Assembly: GCA_011800155.1 (NCBI GenBank)
Contig: CM022377.1
Coordinates: 434,001 to 498,000, forward strand
Source of the DNA: Flammulina velutipes
Taxonomy: Eukaryota > Basidiomycota > Agaricomycetes > Agaricales > Physalacriaceae
Direction: 5' to 3'
DNA length: 64,000 nt
Position 1 is the stretch's first letter, and every line of letters starts with the position of its first letter. Positions 10,251 through 20,673 of the stretch are shown here, piece after piece. The position numbers were made by a program, and so were the translations under genes. Below the pieces are notes generated by a model that did not search any database, had not been told where the DNA came from, and was given only the letters and a program-made list of their open reading frames with translations.

Positions 10251-12427
10251 ATGAGCATGTCCTCCAAATCTTCGATGCCTTTGGCTACACCTTTGGAAGG
10301 GGAAACACAGAAGAAACGAGTGGTACGGCCTAACGTGTTCGCGACATCATTCTCACTCTTATTCCAGTGCTATTTCTACGACTCCGACATCGGAGGCTTT
10401 CACTACGGTGCTGGCCACTTGTCCGTTATCACCTAGATAATGTCGAAATGTGTATTGACACCTCTGCTTAGTATGAAGCCTACCAGAATACGAATGTGCC
10501 ATTCCTTGGTCATGAACTACGGCCTTTACAAGAAAATGGAAATATTTGTACGTACCACAGAGCTTTCCAATACCAATGGGAACTCATAATTCTTCACTAG
10601 CGCGCTAAACCAGCCTCCAAAAGAGAAATGACGCAATTTCACTCGGAGGATTACATCGAATTTCTGCAACGTATAACCCCGGCGAATAAGAACACATACT
10701 CCAAGGAGCAACAGAAATGCAAGTATGGATCGATAGTGTCACACGGAACGAAAATTAATGTTATTGGTAGACAACGTCGGGGATGACTGTCCTGTGTTCG
10801 ATGGACTTCCCGAGTACTGCTCAATTTCTGCGGGAGGATCAATGGGTAAGCGAATCTTGAGTCCTCATGCGCTGGATCACTTGAACGTCATTTATCTTCA
10901 CAGAAGGCGCAGCAAGACTTTGTCGCGATAAGTGTGACATAGCAATCAACTGGTCAGGTGGACTCCACCACGCGAAGAAAAGTGAAGCCAGTGGGTTCTG
11001 TTATGTGAATGGTTTGTGTTATGTTATAGAGACTAAAAATCATGCTCACCTTCTCTGCACAAGACATTGTTCTTGGCATTCTCGAATTTCTGAGGTGCGC
11101 CACAACTCATAATTAGTACTCAAGCTCATCCGCATAGGTTCCACACTCGTGTACTCTATATAGATATTGATGCCCACCACGGGGACGGCGTAGAGGAGGC
11201 GTTCTACACCACTGACCGCGTTATGACATGCAGTTTTCATAAATATGGCGAATTTTTCCCCGGGACAGGTGAACTACGAGTAAGCTCTCCCTCCGTCTCT
11301 AAGCCTATTTTTATCCTAGAGCTTATAAATGTATAGGATATTGGTGTGATGAAGGGAAAGTACCATGCCGTCAATTTCCCGCTTCGAGATGGCATGTCAG
11401 ATGAGAACTATAAATCCGTTTTTGAGCCAGCGAGTTTTCAATAATTGTTTTTGATTATTTCTACGCTTATACGAACCCCCGCAGGTAATCCAAGAGATCA
11501 TGAACTCCTACGATCCGGGCGCCATTGTCCTCCAGTGTGGAACTGATTCACTCGCTCGAGACAAGATTGGGTGCCTTAACCTTTCTATGCGAGGTGAGTA
11601 TGGTTTATGTCCCCGCCATGAGATGCTGAGCTCCTGCAGGACATGCTAATTGCGTCAAATTCGTCAAGGCATTTAACAAACCATTACTTTTGCTTGGTGG
11701 TGGAGGATATACGATGCGAAACGTTAGTCGCGTCTGGGCGTTCGAAACAGGTTTAGCCAACGGAGTCGAACTCGGTCCTGGTATGTCGCGCCATGCTAGT
11801 ATTCGCTTAGACTAAAGGGAACTCGCAGATATACCCTTTAACGAGTACTACGAATACTTCGGACCAGACTATAAGTTGGACGTTAAGGCTTCCCAAACAG
11901 ACGACATGAACACTCGATCATATCTGGATTTGGTCAAAAGACGAGTCATGGAAAACATACGCCAATCGGGAGGGCCACCAAGCGTACAGATGACTGGTAT
12001 GTCATGCATTTCCTTGCCGTGAAACTACAGTCACCCTAACGGACTTTATTTAGATATACCTACATTACCGATTGATCAAGATATGGACGACCTTGACGCC
12101 GAAGCAGAACTGATTCCCCCCGATGTACGCAGGCCGCGCAAGCTCCTGGATTCTCGCGTGCAGAAAGACGGGGAACTGTCTGACTCTGACGACGAGGGAG
12201 AGGGTGATAGAAGAGATCATGCATCTCACCGCGACCGTCCCCTCATGGAGGAAAAATCTTCTTTCAGAATGGGAGTGGAAAATTTGGCTGCCGGACCGAG
12301 CGGCCACACCACAGTAGCAAGATTGCTCTCACAGATGGATTCAGAAGAAACTGGCATATCTGGAGAGGATGGTACTGGAACTGGCCGTAGCAGTGAAGAT
12401 GCAGATGTGGATATGGACTCGAGTTAA
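10251..12427 (+). CDS. RPD3: Class I histone deacetylase, Rpd3 type
   Basis: Thirteen exons: 10251-10322, 10368-10420, 10472-10547, 10601-10718, 10771-10845, 10904-11011, 11064-11094, 11138-11279, 11337-11429, 11485-11593, 11640-11780, 11829-11996, 12054-12427. They sum to 520 codons including TAA. Introns 4 (10719-10770) and 9 (11430-11484) begin with GC. The zinc-dependent deacetylase core is complete: [17 protein letters not shown], the His pair in [21 protein letters not shown], the metal ligands in [25 protein letters not shown], and the catalytic Tyr in [13 protein letters not shown]. After residue ~390 the tail is acidic and Ser-rich ([13 protein letters not shown]), as in Rpd3/HDAC1. 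It removes acetyl groups from histones in Sin3/Rpd3-type complexes. Unusual residues are Phe in GHFMKP (normally GHPMKP) and Ala between two metal ligands (DAH). Confidence 0.95.
10719..10770 (+). other. GC-AG intron in the histone deacetylase gene
   Basis: The donor reads T|GCAAGT and the acceptor GGTAG. Splicing here gives [13 protein letters not shown], the conserved class I HDAC sequence. Using the nearby GT at 10723 instead shifts the frame. Confidence 0.85.
11430..11484 (+). other. Second GC-AG intron in the histone deacetylase gene
   Basis: The donor reads CCA|GCGAGT and the acceptor CCGCAG. It joins VFEP to VIQEIM, as in the family. Reading through meets TAA within six codons, and the only near GT (11434) does not restore frame. 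Confidence 0.82.
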
Positions 12428-12637
12428 GCCGAGTCAATAATACATACGCCACACACAGTTACGAAATTTGTGGATCATTGATCCGGATGATCTGACGCAT
12501 CGCGATCATTCCTCCTCTCAACTCAACGCAATCTCTCTTTCGATACTTATTGGAAAGAAGGACAAGGACAAGGTGAAGCCCCCATATAGAGGGCTCTATA
12601 TGCCTGCTAGTATCCATCATCTGTACAATGCCAAGCA

Positions 12638-13637
12638 ATGGCGGCCGACGCCGGTAAATCGCGACTGATCGAAGCCTCATCCGATGAGGAGCTGACTCGT
12701 CCACTGACGACCATGACCGGCGACAGCGAAGGCGACTTCGAACGGTCGAGAAGAGCAGAGTTCCCTATGTCTTCAGCGACAAGGCCGTCGCTAGGACGAT
12801 CTTGGAGTTCTGCGTCCACCAATAGCAGGACAACGCGTAAGAAGAACGCAGGAGAAATCTTGGAGATGCGACGACAGCAGCTCGAGATATTACTGGAGCT
12901 ACGAGACAAAGAAATGGGATTGAAGGAGAACAAACCTACCTCTCCATGGATCAATCTGTCCCCGGCAGTATCTCTGGATCTCTCAACGTCCCCATCTCAG
13001 AGTCGAAACCAAGGTGCGATCTTTGGTGTACCATGCCTCCTCCTTAGTGCTCACGCTATCTCAAGGAAAGGAAAACGCCTCTGGTCTTCGCACTTCTAAT
13101 GACGGGGAAATTTCCCCTTCTGACAACGCTGGCTTTACATTTCCGACAAAGCAAATAAGAACGCACAACAACCCAGGCTCTTCTCTTCCAAAGCTAGAGA
13201 CAGCACCAGTAGCTCTGTCTTTTGTTGCGCCTCCCGTGGGAACGCCACCCACAGTGGAACCTTTCCGGGATTCCCGTGTGCGTTTCGTCGTGGAAATTCT
13301 ACCAGCACGACATAATCCAACACCGTCCACAAATTTGTCTCCTGTTTTACAGGCGGATGTAGAACAGCGTCGCGCAGGTATATTGCTCCTCCCACTCTGT
13401 CTGTTTCTCTATTTACACCCCGTAGAACGTGCATCCCGTCGTGCTCAAGCGGGCTTATCTGACATTCCTTTTTCGACTCCTCTGTCACCTCATGAACCCA
13501 TCGACCACCTTTCTTCTTCGCCAAACCCGACGGGTTCGGCGACAGCTGTGGTTGCTACCACAGAATCGCTTTTAGCTGTCTATCAATGTCCCCTCCTCGA
13601 AGCTTGCAAAGACTTTTGTTGGTACCACACAAACTAA
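12638..13637 (+). CDS. Unrecognised Ser/Pro-rich protein
   Basis: Three exons (12638-13013, 13066-13377, 13426-13637) sum to exactly 300 codons including TAA, with two GT...AG introns. I do not recognise a family. The first exon is acidic and Ser-rich (IEASSDEELTRPL) and then has a charged, helix-prone segment, GEILEMRRQQLEILLELRDKE, likely a short coiled coil. The middle and end are Pro/Ser/Thr-rich and probably disordered. The C-terminal residues CPLLEACKDFCWYHTN contain three cysteines but no clear zinc pattern. It is in tandem with the histone deacetylase gene, 210 bases downstream. The consistent splice frame is the main evidence that it is real; the 3' end could be longer. Confidence 0.5.
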
Positions 13638-14510
13638 CAATTCTCGATCTATTTCGTCCTGCTGTATGACGGTCTTCTCCTTTGGTACTCTCTTTTGGTT
13701 TATTCGGGTAGTGACAACTGTACATCTATGTATCTCCTTCCGACTGTACAGGACGTCCTTTGTGTATTCTATAGTGATTGCTGCATTCCACCTCATAATC
13801 ACCGATATCCTTCGACTCTCTGGCAACTGGAGTATGTTGAGTAGTCACACGATCTAGCGCTCATCGATTCAATGAACGCCGCCAGAGAAAATCTTATGTA
13901 AATCGCTCCTCTCCAGTGCGTCTGTACTTATTCTGGACATCTGACATTGGGACATAACAAGCGTGTGGCGTGCGATAGTATTCTCAATCTCATCATGATA
14001 TTCGAAATGCCGTACAACCCACAGCGCTAGCTGTAAGAGGAACAGTAAATTGCACTCAATACATAGTCGTTTCACGCAGACGCTGGAGGCTGTGAGCTGT
14101 GAGGCTAGACTGTATTACAGAGTGACCACGCATTGCGCGCACAGGGGCTACACACAGGCGCTTTGCGTGTCAGGGAAGAACTTAAGAATTCCCACGGGTA
14201 CACGTTCCATGCAGGATGTCAAGTGGGGGGAGCATGCAGTGCTTGCCACATGCTTCGAAGTACTTACTGTCCACGCTCTTGGAGCTCAATCTCGTTTAAT
14301 AGATCCCCTTCCAACTCAGCGTCCTTCGCTGGACCCACCCATTCATACACATGCCGGAGATGACGGATTCAAATTTAGTTGTGATGACCCTGCCAGAGAT
14401 TGACGCCCATAGATTCTTGCGCGCCGAATGATCCCCCACGTTCCTTATAAGCATGGACCTTTGTGTTTGAGGTTTCCCGCCTTGCCTTCGCTCGCCCTCC
14501 TTAGCCCGGC
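13638..14510. other. Promoter region of the secreted GH5-like gene
   Basis: About 870 bases without a supported gene. A TATA-like TTATAAGC lies at 14445-14452, about 60 bases before the ATG of the secreted protein, preceded by a C-rich ATCCCCCACG. C-rich boxes like this are typical of carbon-catabolite repressor sites in fungi, but that is only a suggestion here. Confidence 0.45.
14445..14452 (+). promoter_or_regulatory. TATA-like element of the GH5-like gene
   Basis: TTATAAGC about 60 bases upstream of the ATG at 14511. The position suits a TATA box of an inducible secreted-enzyme gene. It is seen in sequence, but its function is inferred. Confidence 0.45.
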
Positions 14511-16864
14511 ATGCACACTCTTGCGATTTTGACCTTGGTCGCGAGTTCCCTGGTGAATGCTAGCCTGCTGCCAACCAGAGCAAACAGTGCCGCCAGCGCT
14601 ACGTCGTCTTTCATCACAGAAAGCGATGGGCAGCTAGTTCTCAATGGCAGGCACGTTATTTCAAAATTTCTAGTCAATATCCTTGATTGACGATCTTTCC
14701 CAGCCCATATCCATATCTTGCCTTGGACGCGTACTGGCTGGCTACGTTGGTGGACGGTATGCTAGTCCAGCCAACGAGTGTGGCATGAGACTGACGGTCA
14801 CCTAGAACAGGATGTGATCGATGTGCTTTCAAATGTATCCAGCATTGGTGTCAGCAACGTTGTTGTTCCTGCGTATAACTGTGCGTCTCTGGTTCTTCTA
14901 GTTGCTGTATCGAACTAACTCGAACCACAGTGGTTAACGAAAATAATGTACCCTCCAACGATTCTGAAGAGACATGGCTTCAACTGCTCCATCCCGATGG
15001 CTCCATTACTTTCAACGAGGGAGATACCGGATTCAAACGTCTAGACCGACTCGTCAAACATGCAAAGGCCAACGACATACACATCGACTTCACGCTCTCG
15101 AATAACTTCGACCCCAGGGCACTGATCGCTAACCAATCTCTTGGTGTGTCCAGATTAATGTCAGCGCTTTGACGCCCTGATTGATGTTTGTATTAGATGA
15201 TCTTACAGACGCTTTCGTCAATGGATTCAACACAACTCGTCCCCGGAACTTCTTACGAAATGACTTTGGTACGCAGATTCCACACACCGGATGATGGAAG
15301 ACTAACTTGTAACAGGTGGCGCCGACTTCATCAGCGCCACTCTCGGTTCGACCGCCCACGATTTCTATTCTAATCAGACTATAATCAACGTCTTCAAGAC
15401 CATAGCTGAAGATATCATCAGGCGCTACAAGGACGAGACTGCAATCGGCTCATGGTCCGTCTCATCTTTCTTCATATCAGTTCTGTGTGTTTACCCACAT
15501 GTCCAGGACACCCATCAAGGATGCTGGGTATGCTCTTATGCGAGTCGTCTTCGATCCATACTCACCGAGTGCAGATGCGGTGGTTCTCTGCCCCAGACCA
15601 GCACGTGTGATACCACGGTAATATCTTCGTGGCACAACGATATCACGGAATTTATCCAAGAACTCGATCCCAACCACTTGGTCATTGCTAGGTACGCTCT
15701 GGAAACATCTACCTTGTATCGTGCATACATCTAATACCCGAGCTACAGCACCACTGGGTTTGAATGTGACCAAGGTTCAGCGGACTGCCCGAAGCTATTT
15801 ACACCAACGACTCCTCCCCCTCCTCCCCCCCAGGTATCGCCTGCTCCTGGAGCACGTCGGTCTACTCGAACCAAGAGGCAGGTACAGCTGGAGAGGAAGG
15901 AAAAGACCAAGAAGGCGCGAGCTGTCGAAAGGGCGAGATCTGCTTCTGCCGCTGAAGGTGTTCGAATTCGAGGTCGATGGATCTCCTTCGGCAGTACGTA
16001 TTTTTGCGATAACGTCTTGATTGGCGCTGATTATAGCTGATTCCTTAGACGCTCGCCGTCAATCCAGCAACGATGTCGTCTCCGAAGTCACAGATGGCTC
16101 CACCGGCGTGGACTCCGTTGATTTGGGCAACTCTGCTGTCGGTGGCCTGACCTCGTCCTACCTTCCTTTCGAGAAGAGGTACTTCAAAAATCAGAACAAC
16201 TCTGATGTTGAGAACATCATCGACCTTGGTAATTCTTGGATTGTACGTCAGGCGGACATCCGAGATCAATTGAGGTGTGTTCTTTTGAATACGACTGTGC
16301 GAACGCGGGCTGTAGCTTACTGTATCATAGGATCACAAAGCCTGTGTACTTGACGATGGGTGTGCCATTGAGCAACTTCACGAACTACTTCGTGTTTGCG
16401 AACAGCTCTATTCAGGCGACAGCTGAGGATGAGCTACAGGGAATTTTGCGCCGCCAATCCTCCGCCAATATCATCGGTGTCTCGTCTATTGCGCGTACAG
16501 CCATTTGGACATCTTGGTTCACCAGTAAGCGCCACCCCTTGACGATTATCAGCAGTGGTCTAACCGAGCTACAGCTGCACGTCTGAACGGTATCAACTTG
16601 ATCGCTCAAGGCCTTGGTGCTAACGGTATCAGTGCCGTACCTAGGACTTCATACTCCAATGATAATGACTCTACATCCTCGAGTGACGACAGCGATTCAA
16701 CGACATCGTCTCCCAACGATGGTTACAACATTGTCGCCAATGAGTACGCTCCTCTCTACTTCTGCTATTGCTATCGATGCTAATGACTCTCCAGCGACTC
16801 TGATTCTGGCATGCAAAGTGTCATTTCTAATGCAGCGAACGAACTACAGATCAGACCTGCTTAG
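14511..16864 (+). CDS. Secreted GH5 mannanase-like protein, possibly catalytically altered
   Basis: About twelve exons. It starts with a signal peptide (MHTLAILTLVASSLVNAS). Exon starts I can support: 14511, 14704, 14806, 14931, 15197, 15316, then about 15570-15690, and on to the stop at 16862-16864. Conserved pieces follow fungal endo-beta-1,4-mannanases of family GH5: LALDAYWLATLVD, WLQLLHPDGSITFNEGDTG, RLDRLVKHAKAND, IDFTLSNNFDPR, TIINVFKTIAEDIIRRYKDE, ECRCGGSLPQTSTCDTT, FIQELDPNHLV and TTGFECDQGSADCPKLF. The first intron (14651-14703) has a GC donor. The segment that should hold the acid/base Glu (normally N-E) reads LTECRCGG, and its exon edges (15450-15580) are unclear. The region expected to hold the nucleophile reads KPVYLTMGVPLSN with no Glu. 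The Ser/Asp-rich C-terminus ends in a SPNDGYNIVAN motif. Expression and activity are unknown. Confidence 0.75.
14651..14703 (+). other. GC-AG intron in the GH5-like gene
   Basis: The donor reads GGCAG|GCACGT and the acceptor TTCCCAG. It gives LVLNG(S)PYPYLALDAYWL in frame. A GT donor four bases later at 14655 would put the next exon out of frame. Confidence 0.7.
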
Positions 16865-17280
16865 TTTGATGCAGTGGCGCTATCCAAAGGACATTCTACG
16901 ATATCATGGCATTCACTAGACAATTATTAGGATTTTACGCTTGGACTACATTTATTTTTCATGTCTTGCTTTTGAAGTAGTTAATGTGTAGGTTGATTCT
17001 CGTGTAAGTAGGCTCAGAAACGCTTTTGATTTTCTTCGCTATCTGAGGACGCAGAATCAATGTGTGATGAACACGTGCACTTGGTTTCGACCTAAACCAC
17101 CACCACAATGGCGAGTCTATGACTATGCTTCGTCTCTACTCATGTGTCGACCCTGTGTCGACCATCGGTATATTGAACCTTGAATCACTGAAACGTTGGA
17201 AAGCTGAAACATAGGACAGTTCGCAACACGGGATCGAAAACAGTAGATCTATACCAGCAGTTCTATATGAACTTCTTTCA
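16865..17280. other. Spacer between GH5-like gene and flavoprotein gene
   Basis: About 415 bases. It holds the 3' flank of the GH5-like gene and the promoter of the next plus-strand gene. I see nothing else supportable. Confidence 0.4.
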
Positions 17281-19233
17281 ATGCTGCTACCTCCTCGATT
17301 GACCTTACGAAGCTGCCACTTTATACTCCAACACGGTCGAAGACGACACCTACACAGCCAACCTACAGCCGCGGTCGCCCCTCGCGTAGTTGTAATAGGT
17401 GCAGGTACGCGTTTTGCTAGATGCATTACATACCACTCAACAAGCCAACGTAGGATGGGGAGGTCTTTCTGCTGCTAAAACGTACGCTATCGCACGATTT
17501 TCAAAAGAAGGAACACCTAGCCATGTTTTCCTAGATATCTTCAAATCAACCCACGAGTTCAACTCACCATTATCGACGCCCAGCACACGTTAGGCGGCGT
17601 CTGGAGTAAGGACCGCGTGTTTCCTGGGATGACGGCCGATAGCCCGTCTGGCTTTTTCGAGTTCTCAGACTTGCGAATGAAGCAGAAAGACTGGGAGGAT
17701 ATCCCTGCGCACAACGTGCACGAGTACCTCTCAGACTACGCGGATCGTTTCGGATTCAAGGACCGCATTCGATTGGACACGCGTGTTGTAAAGTGCTCCA
17801 AGCGACAGGGAGAGGATGGACCTTGGACAGTTCGTCTCGACACCGACGAGGAGCTGACTTGCGACAAGCTCATCGTGGCCTCTGGTGTGGCGTCAGAACC
17901 GTACATACCCAATATCCCTTCCTCCGGCTTCAAGGGGCCTGTCATCCACTCCAAGGATCTTGCTCGGTCTTTCTCACAGTTTACCGCCCAAGGCAAAGGG
18001 ACCATGCGACGCATCCTTGTGTATGGTGGATGCAAGTCAGCCATCGACGCTGTCATTGTTGGCCTTGAAGCAGGGAAGCAAGTGGATTGGGTGATACGGG
18101 AGGTCGGGCAAGGCAATGGGCCGGGGATGATGGTTGATATGCGCAAGCTCGTATTTGGCATCCACCAGTTTGCTTTCACTGGACGCTGGAAAGGTGTGAT
18201 ATCCCCGAGCATCTGGAATACGCAGGGGAAGTCGTGGCGCTTCTTCCACAGTGGTAAGAGCAAAGTTGGTTCGTGGATGTTCAACAAATTCTGGACGTTA
18301 TCCAGCGAGATGGCAAAGAACTCGGAACCATACAAGATGGGTGGACCCAACCTAGAGAAGCTGAAGCCAGCACATGAAAAGTTTGTGTCTAGTTTTGATG
18401 CGAGTGCCTTCTTCTCATATAGTCATTTTAGTTTATTGTATATCACGGCCAGCCCCGCCATTCTCCATGACAATAAGACGTTTTTCGAAAATCTATACGA
18501 AGAAAAAGCCCTTCGCGTCCATCGAGCGAGCATAAACTCGATGTCAGGGAGTACTGTTCACCTTTCCAATGGAGAAACACTCGATGGTGTCGATGGTGCA
18601 ATATTCGCAACGGGGTGGACAGTGACCACCTCTAATATTTTCGACCCTCCCATCTCCAGCCTTCCAATTCCTATTACATCTGAAGACGAACAATCACAGA
18701 AGTACTGGGCCGACTTGGAAGCTCAAGGCGACGAAGAAGTCCTTGAGTTTTTACCGGAGCTTGCCAAATCCCCTGCCAATACCCCTACATTTCAGCGCCC
18801 ACTTACACATACACCGTTGCGTTTGTATCGATACGTCCTACCCACCTCGCCTCCTCGCATCGAGTCGCGGGATTTGATGTTCCTGGGTTTGGTGGGCGAT
18901 GCACAGGTCTTGATTTGGTGTGAAGTGTCTGCGCTTTGGGGGATTTCCTTCTTGGAAGGACTGAGAGATTTACCGAAGAAGTTGGACATGGACAAGGAGA
19001 TCGCGACTGTGCATGCGTGGAGCACAAGAAGATATCCCGGGAGAGGCAAGGCAAAACCTCTTGCAGGACTGGAGATACAGGATGTGATTGATACGATGAT
19101 GAAGGATTTGGGGTTGGAGCCTAGGAGGAAGAAAGGGTGGTTCAAGGACTGGTTTGTACCCTATAGAGCGAGCGATTATGAAGGCATAGTTGAGGAGTTC
19201 ATTCGGAAAGCTAAGGCGACCGTTCAGTTATAA
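17281..19233 (+). CDS. FAD/NADPH-dependent monooxygenase (FMO-like)
   Basis: Three exons (17281-17404, 17454-17481, 17535-19233) sum to 617 codons including TAA. The 28-base middle exon completes the FAD-binding loop: VVVIGAG|WGGLSAAKT|YLQINPRVQLTIIDAQHTLGG, i.e. GxGxxG, with the acidic strand end IID. Then come VWSKDRVFPGMTADSPSGFFEF, LIVASGVASEPYIPN, a second dinucleotide loop at ILVYGGCKSAIDAV for NADPH, and the FATGW motif near residue 400. These are features of flavin-containing monooxygenases and related fungal flavoproteins that oxidise small molecules. The N-terminus before the FAD loop is Arg/His-rich without acids, so a mitochondrial leader or a wrong start is possible. The long third exon has no intron, unusual beside its neighbours. 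The substrate is unknown. Confidence 0.85.
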
Positions 19234-19440
19234 ATAGTGATCTATATATCCTCGCTCATTTGTAACAAAATTAACACAATGCTACAGGCGCTCCTTGGTC
19301 CACTTTCGGTGTATGTAGCTGCCGCGCCTTCGCTCCAGCGGCACTTTGAACGTGGCGCCGGCAACCACCTGACCTTACGTCAGCTAACCTGCGCAACATG
19401 GCAGTCATGCTTGGCTAGTTCTCCTTTGACTTTGACGACC

Positions 19441-20473
19441 ATGTTATTCTACTTCACTTCCCGCGTAATAAGGTGGGCGATGTCTGCCGATATTCACGAT
19501 CAAGGTTAACTTAGACAACGAGCTCGGGGTCGGCCTTTCTCTATCCAGGCTACGCGTCTTACAAGACTCTCTCACAACGACCGGCTTCAGAGGAAGATCT
19601 CGAGCGATGGTTGATGTACTGGAGTGTCCTAGGGTGCATCGTTGGCATTGAATACATTGCAGAATGGATGATTTCCTGGTAAGCCCCAACTGCCTTCTTT
19701 TGTGTGTCCACGGATCTAACAGAGTCTAACTACGCAGGATACCATTCTATTACTTCACCAAGACTCTCTTCCTTCTCTACATTTCCCTCCCGCAAACTCG
19801 TGGCTCCACGTATATCTACAGGGCTCATTTACAGCCGTTCTTCCGGGCGCACGAACACCAGATCGATAAAGCACTTGCCGAAATGAAGAAGCGGGTGTAC
19901 ACGTTTATTCAGACGAAGGCCCGTGGTCTATGGGAGCAACTATCCAGCAGTGCGGGCATAGGGCCAAGCCCTACCTCCGTACTCAATGAAGGCCAGGGTG
20001 CCCCGCCGTCTCTTGCCGATCCCATCTCGGGACCTACACAATTGGCAAGCACTCTATGGCGCTCCTACGGACCGAGCCTCCTCGCCTCTGGGGCGGCTTT
20101 GTTTAACCAAGCTACGCCTGCAGCCACGTCCTCCACATTTTCCATTACACCGAATTCATCAGGGTTCAGTACATCCCGACCTACATCCACCGCAGTCTTA
20201 GAGCGCAAGCGTCAGCTTGAAGCAGAGCTGGCTGCATTGCAAGCGTCGGAAACCGCTTCTAACGGTTCTGATTCCACTCCGCCCCTCTCTCCCCGCGACC
20301 GCACATTGAGCACTGGAAGGTTCGAAGAGATCGACCTTCCTTCGGACGTTGAAGGATATGATGTTGGTCAGGGGCATTCGTACGAAAGACCTACCTCAGC
20401 GAAGAGAAACAGCAGTTGGTTCCCTTGGGGTGGCGCCGCTGCTGGTGGGTACGAGCGAGTGAAAGATGATTGA
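19441..20473 (+). CDS. TB2/DP1/HVA22 family ER membrane-shaping protein (REEP/Yop1-like)
   Basis: Three exons (19441-19472, 19523-19678, about 19738-20473), 308 codons including the stop. It starts MLFYFTSRVISSGSAFLYPGYASYKTL and continues EEDLERWLMYWSVLGCIVGIEYIAEWMISW and IPFYYFTKTLFLLYISLPQTRGSTYIYRAHLQPFF, the full TB2/DP1/HVA22 domain with its paired hydrophobic hairpins. These proteins insert as wedges and curve tubular endoplasmic reticulum. The C-terminal half is a long cytosolic tail: amphipathic helix (AHEHQIDKALAEMKKRV), then Ser/Pro-rich, a short helix LERKRQLEAELAALQAS and WFPWGG near the end. This long-tailed layout is closer to the REEP1-4 subgroup than to short Yop1. The frame holds through all splice sites. 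Confidence 0.88.
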
Positions 20474-20673
20474 TTTAATCGTATATGATAGATAGCTATT
20501 GGTATCGTTTCATCTTGTAACATATTTTAAATTTGACTGCGTAATTGCAAGCTTGCGAATCTCCTTCACTCAAACATGCACGCGTTGGTCGTAGTCTGTT
20601 GGTTTTCATGCCTACACGAAGGGATGGTTATTTTCCTGATGTACAATTTACTATACTCGAAGTTCCTTCTATT

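Noticed and set aside
17736..18350. Minus-strand frame of 204 codons
   Set aside because: Antisense to the long flavoprotein exon, which has clear family motifs.
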